NCBI GenBank assembly: GCA_028698405.1
Contig: JAQVDF010000144.1
Span: 1-5,757 of the forward strand
DNA: 5,757 bases
DNA from: Phenylobacterium sp.
GTDB taxonomy: Bacteria; Pseudomonadota; Alphaproteobacteria; Caulobacterales; Caulobacteraceae
Direction of reading: 5' to 3'
Position numbers and translations under genes: made by a program
The notes under the pieces: model-generated
What the model saw: the letters and a program-made list of their open reading frames with translations, nothing else
The model's database searches: none
What the model was told of the DNA's origin: nothing
Part shown: in pieces, positions 1 through 5,362 of the stretch
Numbering within the stretch: position 1 is the stretch's first letter
Layout of the letters: every line of letters begins with the position of its first letter

Positions 1-390
1 CAGTCCAACGCCATCATCCTGCACCTGGCCGATGGCTCCGACCTGATCCCGGCCGATGCCTACCAGCGGGCCAAGATGTTCGAGTGGATGTTCTGGGAGC
101 AGTATAGCCACGAGCCCTACATCGCCGTCGCCAGGTTCCAGGTCCGCTACCTGGGCAAGCCGTTGGCGGACCTCGACGAACGGTTGGTGACTCGCGGCGG
201 GGCGGCGCTGGCGCTGATGGACAGGGCGCTCGCTGGCGGCGGCTTCCTGGCCGGGCCGCTCAGTCTCGCCGACGTTTCGCTCGTCGCCTATACCAGATGG
301 GCCCACGAGGGCGGATTCGACCTCTCCCGCTATCCGGCCGTACAGGCCTGGGTCGGCCGGGTGGAGGTGGCGCTGAACATCACCGACTAG
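1..390 (+). CDS. Glutathione S-transferase family protein, 3' part (5' end outside window)
   Basis: The frame is open from the first base and ends at TAG 388-390, giving 129 C-terminal residues of a protein whose family is usually about 200-230 long. The visible part begins with Q-S-N-A-I-I-L-H-L, which fits the (E/Q)S-x-AI stretch at the end of the thioredoxin-like domain that holds the gamma-glutamyl part of glutathione. An all-helical C-terminal domain follows, with the typical late block A-G-P-L-S-L-A-D-V-S-L, a match to the N-capping box of the GST core helix, then an E-G-G-F-D-L stretch and Y-P-A-V-Q-A-W before the end. GSTs of this kind are cytosolic and conjugate or reduce electrophiles with glutathione; the substrate cannot be told from sequence. 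The catalytic N-terminal Ser/Cys/Tyr region is off the window. Its stop codon forms part of the next gene's ribosome binding site, so the two are probably co-transcribed. The family call is firm, the subclass unknown. Confidence 0.9.
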   Translation, partial: QSNAIILHLADGSDLIPADAYQRAKMFEWMFWEQYSHEPYIAVARFQVRYLGKPLADLDERLVTRGGAALALMDRALAGGGFLAGPLSLADVSLVAYTRWAHEGGFDLSRYPAVQAWVGRVEVALNITD

Positions 391-393
391 GAG
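389..393 (+). promoter_or_regulatory. Ribosome binding site AGGAG overlapping the GST stop codon
   Basis: AGGAG is formed by the last two bases of the GST stop TAG and the next three bases. It lies 7 bases before the TTG at 401, an ideal spacing. This supports the TTG start of the nuclease gene and suggests translation coupled to the GST gene. Confidence 0.7.
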
Positions 394-400
394 CCTGTCG

Positions 401-1408
401 TTGGCCCGCTTCGCTTTCGCCGCCGTGGCGGCCGCCCTGGTGTTGTCGGCTTCGGGGGACGCCCTGGCGTGGGGCGCGACGGGCCACCGGCTGGGCGGGA
501 TCGCCGCCATGCAGGCGCTGCCGGCCGAACTGCCGGCCTTCCTTAGGACGCCCGTCGCGGTCGCCGACGTCGGCGAGCTGTCGCGCGAGCAGGATCGCAC
601 CAAGGGCGCCGGCCGGCTGCACGACACCAGCCGCGACCCGGCCCACTTCGTGGACATCGACGACGAGGGTAGGGTGCTGGGCGGCCCGCCGTTCTCGCCC
701 ATGCCGCCGACCAGGGCCGAGTACGAGACCGCGCTCCGCGACCACGGCCTGGATTCGTGGAAGGCCGGCTGGCTGCACTACGCCATCGTCGACGGAGTGC
801 AGCACCTGACCAAGGACTTCGGCTACTGGCGGGCGCTGAAGGCGGCCGAGAAGCGGGCGAGGGGACAGCGCAGGGCCTGGCTCGCCGCCGACCGGCGTCG
901 GCGCGAGGCGTTGATCCTGCAGAGCATCGGCCACCTGTCGCACTACGTCACCGACGGGGCCCAGCCGCTGCACGCCAGCGTCAACTTCAACGGTTGGGGC
1001 GACTACCCGAACCCCAAGGGATTCACCCGGGCCAGAATCCACGGCCCCTTCGAGGGCGACCTGGTGGTGAGCGGCGTGACGTTGGAGGGCGTGCGGGCGC
1101 GGATGGCGCCATTCCGAGACTGCGCCTGTCCCGTCGAGCAGCGGACGGTGGACTACCTGACCGCCTCGGCCGGCCAGGTGGAGGCGCTCTACGAGCTGGA
1201 GAAGGCGGGCGGCATCGCGCCGGGCGATCCTCGGGGCCTCGCCTACGCCACCGAGCGGGTGGCGGTGGGGGCCTCCGAGCTCCGCGACCTGATCGTCTTC
1301 GCCTGGCGAGCCAGCGCCGAGGCCGAGGTCGGCTGGAGGCCGGTGAAGGTGTCAGACGTCGAGGCGGGCCGCGTCGATCCCTACGACGCCCTGCGCGGGG
1401 TCGACTGA
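401..1408 (+). CDS. Secreted S1/P1 nuclease / zinc-dependent phospholipase C superfamily protein
   Basis: This is a 335-residue exported protein. The TTG start is chosen because it has a good AGGAG at 7 bases and gives a complete signal peptide: a short positive start, a hydrophobic run to about residue 18, and an A-L-A cleavage site after residue 23. Cleavage would leave Trp24 as the first mature residue, as this superfamily needs, since its amino-terminal Trp binds zinc. Further candidate ligands follow the family layout: His29 (W-x4-H, as in P1 nuclease), Asp56 in V-A-D-V-G, His82 in P-A-H-F-V-D, then His181, Asp185 and His191 in H-Y-V-T-D-G-A-Q-P-L-H, and His214 with Glu218. The H-x3-D-x5-H spacing matches P1 nuclease exactly. 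The last ligand is Glu, as in Bacillus phospholipase C, where P1 has Asp. Expected role: a trinuclear-zinc phosphodiesterase acting in the periplasm or outside on nucleic acid or phospholipid; which one is unresolved. The stop overlaps the Nudix start. Confidence 0.85.
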   Translation: MARFAFAAVAAALVLSASGDALAWGATGHRLGGIAAMQALPAELPAFLRTPVAVADVGELSREQDRTKGAGRLHDTSRDPAHFVDIDDEGRVLGGPPFSPMPPTRAEYETALRDHGLDSWKAGWLHYAIVDGVQHLTKDFGYWRALKAAEKRARGQRRAWLAADRRRREALILQSIGHLSHYVTDGAQPLHASVNFNGWGDYPNPKGFTRARIHGPFEGDLVVSGVTLEGVRARMAPFRDCACPVEQRTVDYLTASAGQVEALYELEKAGGIAPGDPRGLAYATERVAVGASELRDLIVFAWRASAEAEVGWRPVKVSDVEAGRVDPYDALRGVD

Positions 1409-1878
1409 TGCCGGTCCCGCAGTTCGGCGAGCCGGCCTCCGGGCGCGAGCACAAGGACCGGCCGGCAGCGTTCGGGATCGCCGAACAGGACGGGCGCATC
1501 GCCCTGGTGCGGGTGGAGAAGGTCGGAAGCGCGCCCTGGCTCGACCTGCCCGGCGGCGCGCTCGACCCCGGAGAGGACGAGGCGGCGGCGCTTGTGCGCG
1601 AGTTCGGCGAGGAGACGGGTCTCGCCATCCGTGCGGGTGAACGCTTCACCCGTGCAGACCAGTACTTCCTCAAGACCGACGGCGAGGCGGTGAACAACCG
1701 CGCCGGCTTCTGGACCGTGGCGTCCTTCGCGCCGGCCCCGCAGCTGAAGATCGAGGACGACCACACGCTCGTCTGGCTCGATCCGCACGAGGCCATCGTC
1801 CGCCTCCGCCACGAGGCCCACGCCTGGGCGGTGGCGGCGTGGCTGCGGTGGAGAGGGGATATTGCAGGTGACAGGTAG
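1408..1878 (+). CDS. Nudix hydrolase
   Basis: A 156-residue cytosolic protein with a complete Nudix box at residues 50-72: Gly50, five residues, Glu56, seven residues, Arg64-Glu65, then Glu68-Glu69, Gly71 and Leu72, fitting GX5EX7REUXEEXGU with no lost catalytic residue. The glutamates bind the divalent metal used to hydrolyse a nucleoside diphosphate linked to some other group. The box is preceded by W-L-D-L-P-G-G, the usual entry strand and turn. The length is normal for a single-domain family member. Substrate specificity cannot be read from the sequence; generic NTP, dinucleotide or sugar-nucleotide hydrolysis are all possible. The ATG at 1408 shares its A with the nuclease stop TGA (TGATG), the usual sign of translational coupling, and no strong separate Shine-Dalgarno is seen. 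A much longer open frame runs upstream in this frame through the nuclease gene, but it is low-complexity and Arg-rich and I regard it as a shadow. The last codons and the stop lie in the left arm of the palindrome at 1866-1943. Confidence 0.9.
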   Translation: MPVPQFGEPASGREHKDRPAAFGIAEQDGRIALVRVEKVGSAPWLDLPGGALDPGEDEAAALVREFGEETGLAIRAGERFTRADQYFLKTDGEAVNNRAGFWTVASFAPAPQLKIEDDHTLVWLDPHEAIVRLRHEAHAWAVAAWLRWRGDIAGDR

Positions 1879-1943
1879 GCCTGCGGCCAACCAGTCACCG
1901 CAGCTCGTCGGTGACTGGTTGCGCGCAGCGCTACCTGTCGCCT
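1866..1943. repeat. 78-base imperfect palindrome (long hairpin) between the Nudix gene and folD
   Basis: Two 35-base arms (1866-1900 and 1909-1943) surround an 8-base loop, CAGCTCGT. Pairing outward from the loop: 13 perfect pairs (1888-1900 with 1909-1921), a 2x2 mismatch, 5 pairs (1881-1885 with 1924-1928), a second 2x2 mismatch, then 13 pairs (1866-1878 with 1931-1943) of which one is G-T. That is 30 Watson-Crick pairs and one wobble out of 35 positions, with no bulges. Both mismatches are GC facing CG. The structure covers the last 13 bases of the Nudix gene including its stop. It has no T-run after it, so it is not a classical intrinsic terminator, but as RNA it would be very stable and could end the upstream transcript, protect its 3' end, or insulate folD. 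It could also be a dispersed palindromic repeat; no flanking target duplication is visible. Confidence 0.85.
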
Positions 1944-2020
1944 CGCTTCGCGTCCGCGTTGCGCGCGGCGCCGGCGGGAGCTAAGCGGGGCGGCTCCAAT
2001 CCAACGAAGGCGAATTCCCG
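1944..2020 (+). other. folD leader region, no clear promoter
   Basis: These 77 bases separate the palindrome from the folD start. They are very GC-rich and hold several runs of GCG. I see no confident -35/-10 pair, no operator and no riboswitch-like fold; the only short inverted repeat is a weak 5-base GGAGC/GCTCC pair (1977-1981 with 1993-1997). If the palindrome ends upstream transcription, the folD promoter should lie here or overlap the right arm of the palindrome. Confidence 0.3.
2006..2010 (+). promoter_or_regulatory. Probable ribosome binding site for folD (GAAGG)
   Basis: GAAGG sits 10 bases before the ATG at 2021, a slightly long but workable spacing. It is the only purine-rich Shine-Dalgarno-like stretch close to that start and supports it. 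Confidence 0.5.
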
Positions 2021-2917
2021 ATGGCTGAGGCGCGGATCATCGACGGCAGGCCCATTTCCGACCGGCTGCAGGCCGAGGTGGCCGCCGAGGTGGCGCGGTT
2101 GAAGGCGGCGCACGGCCTGCAGCCCGGGCTGGCCGTCGTGCTGGTCGGTGACGATCCGGCCAGCCAGATCTACGTGCGCTCCAAGGGCGAGCGGTCGCAG
2201 GCCGTGGGCATGCATTCGGTGACCCGCCGGCTGCCCGAGGCGACCACCCAGGAGGAGCTGCTGGCGGTGGTCGCCGAGCTCAACGCCGACCCCGCCATTC
2301 ACGGGATTCTTGTGCAGCTGCCGCTGCCCAAGCACCTCGACCAGCGGCCGGTGATCGCCGCCATCGATCCGGCCAAGGACGTCGACGGCCTGACCACCGT
2401 CAACGCCGGCCTGCTGGCCAGCGGGCTGCCGGCGCTGACCCCCTGCACGCCGCTCGGCTGCATGATCATGCTGCGCGAGACGCTGGGCGACCTGACCGGC
2501 CTGCGGGCCGTGGTGGTCGGCCGCTCGGTGCTGGTCGGCCGCCCGATCGCCCAGCTCTTGCTGCAGGCGGACTGCACGGTGACCATCGCCCACTCGCGCA
2601 CCCGCGACCTGCCGGCCGTCTGCCGCGAGGCCGACATCCTGGTGGCCGCCGCCGGCCAGCCGCAGATGATCAAGGCCGACTGGATCAAGCCGGGCGCCAC
2701 GGTGATCGACGTCGGCATCAACCGGGTGCCGTTCCGCGATCCGGTGAAGGCCGCCCAGGGCAAGACCAAGGTGGTCGGCGATGTCGACTATAAGCCCGCC
2801 AGCAAGGTCGCCGGCGCCATCACCCCGGTCCCCGGCGGCGTCGGCCTGATGACCGTCGCCTGCCTCCTGAAGAACACCGTCACCGCCGCCAAGCGGATCT
2901 ACGGCATCGCAGACTAG
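2021..2917 (+). CDS. folD: Bifunctional methylenetetrahydrofolate dehydrogenase / methenyltetrahydrofolate cyclohydrolase FolD
   Basis: A 298-residue protein of normal family length. FolD converts 5,10-methylene-THF to 5,10-methenyl-THF with NADP+ and then hydrolyses it to 10-formyl-THF, feeding purine and formyl-methionine synthesis in the cytosol. The N-terminal catalytic domain (about 1-125) has Tyr51 and the catalytic Lys55 in Y-V-R-S-K, Gln99 in V-Q-L-P-L-P, and Asp122 in K-D-V-D-G. The Rossmann nucleotide-binding domain follows, with [11 protein letters not shown] at about 165-175 and A-H-S-R at 190-193. The chain returns to the catalytic domain at the C-terminus with T-P-V-P-G-G-V-G at 268-275. 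The next residue, Leu276, is normally Pro (PGGVGPMT). The start fits the family's N-terminus, and a GAAGG lies 10 bases upstream. It appears to be a single-gene unit, separated by a palindrome from the upstream cluster and convergent with the operon on the other strand. Confidence 0.97.
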   Translation: MAEARIIDGRPISDRLQAEVAAEVARLKAAHGLQPGLAVVLVGDDPASQIYVRSKGERSQAVGMHSVTRRLPEATTQEELLAVVAELNADPAIHGILVQLPLPKHLDQRPVIAAIDPAKDVDGLTTVNAGLLASGLPALTPCTPLGCMIMLRETLGDLTGLRAVVVGRSVLVGRPIAQLLLQADCTVTIAHSRTRDLPAVCREADILVAAAGQPQMIKADWIKPGATVIDVGINRVPFRDPVKAAQGKTKVVGDVDYKPASKVAGAITPVPGGVGLMTVACLLKNTVTAAKRIYGIAD

Positions 2918-2973
2918 GGACGCACGACTCGCCCGACCGCCTTGACTGAAGGGCGACGCAGGCCTGGCGGCCG

Positions 2974-2993
2974 CACCGGATGGTCGTCCGGTG
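2974..2993. terminator. Small hairpin between convergent folD and the MCE operon
   Basis: A perfect 7-base stem (CACCGGA 2974-2980 with TCCGGTG 2987-2993) with the 6-base loop TGGTCG lies in the 83-base gap between the folD stop and the lipoprotein stop. The place suits a bidirectional terminator, but neither side has a T-run, so the function is only inferred. Confidence 0.35.
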
Positions 2994-3000
2994 GAGAGAA

Positions 3001-3621
3001 TCAGCCCTGCGAGCCGGCGACCTCGTTCGTCCAGCCCACCAGGTCGCGCACCACGGCGGTGACGGCCTGGTCGTAGGCCGCGACGATGGCGCCGACGCGG
3101 TTGTCGCCGGCGCGGACCGCCTGGCTGAACATCCGCTCGCCGGCGACCGAACGGTCGGCCTGGCGGGTCAGCACGGCGCGCACCTGCACCACCACCTGCG
3201 GCGCGGCATCGGGGCCGTTGTCGTACACCGTCTCGAAGGCGCGCACATCGAGGCGCAGCGCCAGGTCGGCCCGGGCGAACTCGCCGCGGGTGACCAGCCG
3301 GGCCGCGCCCGGGTTGCCGTCGAAGCCGCGGGCCACGGCCTCGTCGAACAGCACGCTGGCCGGGGCCACCCAGCGGGCGGCGGCGATGTAGGCCGCCTGG
3401 CCGCCGCTGACGGTCAGGATGCGGTCGCCCGCCGAGGCCTGCGGGAAGCGGGCGGGGGGCTTGAGCAGCCCCACCTGCGTCTGAGCCGGCGGCGCCTCGC
3501 CGATCGGGTCGACGTCGAAGCGGTAGAGCTGGGCAGGGTCGCTCTTGGGCAGCAGCGAGATGCAGCCGCTCAGGCCGAGCGCCGCCAGTAGGACGATCAG
3601 GGTTCGGACGGGCGCCGTCAT
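3001..3621 (-). CDS. ABC-type transport auxiliary lipoprotein (PqiC-like)
   Basis: A 206-residue lipoprotein, the last gene of the leftward operon. It has a short signal peptide with a hydrophobic core at about residues 8-17 and the lipobox L17-S18-G19-C20, so Cys20 should be lipidated. The residue after Cys is Ile, not Asp, which under the E. coli sorting rule favours the outer membrane. The mature part fits the ABC transport auxiliary family: L-Y-R-F-D at 32-36 opens the domain, and R-I-L-T-V at 67-71 and Y-I-A-A-A-R-W at 78-84, followed by a helix with P87 and F92-D93-E94, match the family's central block. These lipoproteins are thought to work with MCE proteins in lipid movement between membranes, as PqiC does with PqiB. 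ATG at 3621 overlaps the MCE gene stop (ATGA), and GAAGG at 3629-3633 lies 7 bases upstream. Family assignment is good; the exact partner contact is inferred from operon position. Confidence 0.85.
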   Translation of the reverse strand: MTAPVRTLIVLLAALGLSGCISLLPKSDPAQLYRFDVDPIGEAPPAQTQVGLLKPPARFPQASAGDRILTVSGGQAAYIAAARWVAPASVLFDEAVARGFDGNPGAARLVTRGEFARADLALRLDVRAFETVYDNGPDAAPQVVVQVRAVLTRQADRSVAGERMFSQAVRAGDNRVGAIVAAYDQAVTAVVRDLVGWTNEVAGSQG

Positions 3622-4556
3622 GGTTCGACCTTCATCTCTTGCGACGGCGCCTTGCCGATCACGCTCTGGGGACTGCTCTGGATTTCGTTGACCAGCCGCT
3701 GGAGGGACTCCGCGGTCTGCTGCAGCTCGATCATCGTTGAGGTCATGGCCGGTAGGCCGTTGCTGGCGAAGTCGGTGGTGGGACCCTCGAGCCTGGCGAT
3801 CATCGAGCGGGCGTCGCGGGCGGCTGCGCCCGCCTCCTCTGCGGCGGCGGCGAGATTGGCCATGGTGCGCCGGCCGTCTTCCTCCACCAGGCCGCGGCTG
3901 GAGGCGGCCAGCTGCTGGATCTCGCGGGTGGTCGCGTCAATCGACTGCAGCGCCTTCTGGGCGTCGGCCATGATGGCCCGCCGCTCGCGCAGCTCGGCTG
4001 TGATCGCCTGGGCGTCGGAGAGGGTGGCCGAGAAGGTCTTGATGTTCTGATCGGACAGCACCCGGTTGACCCGGTCCAGCGCCTCGATGGTTCGGGTCAG
4101 CACCGTGCCGCCGCCCTCCAGGAGGTCGGAGATCGTGCTGCGCTGGCTGCGCAGGACCGGGATGCGGTTGTCCGGCACGGTGTCCTTCAGCAGCGGAGCG
4201 CTCGGCGTGCCGGCGCTGATCTGCACGTAGTTCACCCCGGTGATGCCCTGCGGCTCGAGGGTGGCGAAGGAGTCGGTCTTGATCGGCACGTCGGCCGCCA
4301 CCCGGGCCAGCGCCCGCACCCGGCTGGGGTTGGCGGGGTCCAGCTTGATCTCGGTGACCTCGCCCACCTTGATGCCGTTGAAGTGCACTTCGCCGCCTTG
4401 CGAGAGGCCGCGGATCGGACCCTGGAAGACGATGTCGTAGAGATCGTAGTCGCGGTTCACCTGGAAGCGGGCGAGCCAGACGATGAAGATGATCAGCCCC
4501 GCGAACAGGATCAGCGAGGACAGCCCGACGAGGGCGTAGTTGGCGTTCTTTTCCAT
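3618..4556 (-). CDS. MlaD-family (MCE domain) lipid transporter subunit
   Basis: A 312-residue protein with one N-terminal transmembrane helix (about 8-28, A-L-V-G-L through V-W-L-A) and one MCE domain (about 36-115). The domain has the typical G-P-I-R-G-L-S-Q-G-G at 46-55, V-H-F-N-G-I-K-V-G at 57-65, and the later G-I-T-G-V-N-Y-V-Q-I-S. The long remainder is rich in Ala, Gln, Glu and Arg and looks helical, like the extended tails of longer MCE proteins. MCE proteins form rings in the periplasm, anchored to the permease, through which lipid passes. E. coli MlaD is clearly shorter (about 180 residues), so this tail is more like the organisation of other MCE subgroups. The start at 4556 is chosen because its ATG overlaps the ATPase stop (TGATG) and is followed by the family-typical M-E-K-N-A-N-Y-A-L-V-G; an in-frame Met 63 bases upstream would add an unrelated hydrophilic stretch before the membrane helix. 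Confidence 0.9.
   Translation of the reverse strand: MEKNANYALVGLSSLILFAGLIIFIVWLARFQVNRDYDLYDIVFQGPIRGLSQGGEVHFNGIKVGEVTEIKLDPANPSRVRALARVAADVPIKTDSFATLEPQGITGVNYVQISAGTPSAPLLKDTVPDNRIPVLRSQRSTISDLLEGGGTVLTRTIEALDRVNRVLSDQNIKTFSATLSDAQAITAELRERRAIMADAQKALQSIDATTREIQQLAASSRGLVEEDGRRTMANLAAAAEEAGAAARDARSMIARLEGPTTDFASNGLPAMTSTMIELQQTAESLQRLVNEIQSSPQSVIGKAPSQEMKVEP
3629..3633 (-). promoter_or_regulatory. Ribosome binding site for the lipoprotein gene (GAAGG)
   Basis: GAAGG on the - strand, within the last codons of the MCE gene, lies 7 bases before the ATG at 3621. It supports that start in addition to the 4-base ATGA overlap. Confidence 0.6.
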
Positions 4557-5362
4557 CAGGTCTGCACCGCCGCTTTCGCCGCCCGCCCGCGCGGTCCCAG
4601 GAAGTATTCCCGGATCCAAGGGTGGTCGCTCTTCTCCAGTTCGCGCACCGGTTCGGTCGCCACCACCCGCTTGTCGGCCAGGACCGCCACCCGGTCGGTG
4701 ATCGTGTAGAGGGTGTCAAGGTCGTGGGTAATCATCAGCACCGTCAGCGTCAGGCTGCGCGACAGCTCCAGGATCAGGCTGTCGAAGTCGGCCGCGCCGA
4801 TCGGGTCGAGCCCGGACGTCGGCTCGTCGAGAAACAGAAGCTCCGGGTCGAGCGCCAGGGCGCGGGCCAGGCCGACCCGCTTGCGCATCCCGCCGGACAG
4901 CTCGGAGGGCTTTAAGTCCCCGTGCTCGATCTTCAGCCCGACCAGACGGATCTTCAGGTCGGCAAGCTCATCGATCTCGCCGTGCGGCAGCCTGGTGTGC
5001 TCCCACATCGGCGCGGCGACGTTCTCGCGCACCGTCAGGTTGGAGAACAGGGCGCCGTGCTGGAACAGCACGCCCGAACGGCGGCCGACCTCGGTGCGAC
5101 GCGCCTCGGAGGCGGTCTCGACGTCGTGGCCCAGCACCTTGACCGTCCCGGCGTCGGGCGACTTCAGCCCGATGATGGTGTTGAGCAGCACCGACTTGCC
5201 CGAGCCGGAGCCGCCGACCACGCCCAGGATCTCGCCGCGGCGCACGCTCAGGTCGAGGTTGTCGTGGACGACGTGGTCGCCGAACTGGGAGCGCAGGCCG
5301 CGCACCTCGATGGCGATCTCCGGTTCGTCGTCGCCCGGGCCGGTCGCGTGAGGGCCGGTCAA
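4556..5362 (-). CDS. MlaF-like ABC transporter ATP-binding protein
   Basis: A 268-residue cytosolic ATPase that powers the MlaE-family permease. All ABC motifs are present: Walker A G50-G51-S-G-S-G-K56-S57, Q-loop Gln101 in L-F-Q-H, signature L155-S-G-G-M-R-K-R162, Walker B L-L-F-L-D179 with catalytic Glu180, D-loop S-G-L-D186, and switch His213 in T-H-D. The signature LSGGM followed by basic residues is characteristic of the MlaF/MCE-associated ATPases. No ATG exists at a suitable place. I choose TTG at 5362 because it overlaps the permease stop as TTGA, has GGAG 8 bases upstream (5371-5374), and gives a normal length. The open frame continues upstream to 5623, but there it lies inside the permease gene and is out of character. 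The C-terminus runs past the last family motif through D-H-P-W-I-R-E-Y-F, a typical ending, into a short Ala/Arg tail. Confidence 0.93.
   Translation of the reverse strand: MTGPHATGPGDDEPEIAIEVRGLRSQFGDHVVHDNLDLSVRRGEILGVVGGSGSGKSVLLNTIIGLKSPDAGTVKVLGHDVETASEARRTEVGRRSGVLFQHGALFSNLTVRENVAAPMWEHTRLPHGEIDELADLKIRLVGLKIEHGDLKPSELSGGMRKRVGLARALALDPELLFLDEPTSGLDPIGAADFDSLILELSRSLTLTVLMITHDLDTLYTITDRVAVLADKRVVATEPVRELEKSDHPWIREYFLGPRGRAAKAAVQT

Noticed and set aside
380..1042. Long - strand frame opposite the nuclease gene
   Set aside because: It is rich in Arg, Gly, Val and Gln without any motif, and lies opposite a well-supported gene; this is typical antisense openness in GC-rich DNA.
1023..1898. 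Long - strand frames across the nuclease end and the Nudix gene (also 1381-1890)
   Set aside because: They are Arg/Pro/Ser-rich low-complexity translations opposite genes with clear catalytic motifs.
1866..1943. Classical rho-independent terminator
   Set aside because: The stem is very strong, but no T-run follows on either strand and the arm enters coding sequence, so I list it as a palindromic repeat with possible terminator function.
1911..2102. Small + strand open frame beginning in the right arm of the palindrome and running into folD
   Set aside because: It has no ribosome binding site, overlaps the folD start in another frame, and its first residues resemble those of a - strand frame starting at 1898 only because both read the two arms of the palindrome.
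1931..2769. - strand frames opposite folD
   Set aside because: Low-complexity translations rich in Gly, Gln and Arg with no motif; folD on the other strand is certain.
2980..3591. + strand frame opposite the lipoprotein gene
   Set aside because: The translation is His/Gly/Ala/Val-rich with no domain, whereas the - strand product has a lipobox and family motifs.
4557..4619. Upstream Met giving a longer MCE protein
   Set aside because: The extra 21 residues would precede the membrane anchor, overlap the ATPase end in another frame, and do not resemble the family's N-terminus; the TGATG start at 4556 fits.
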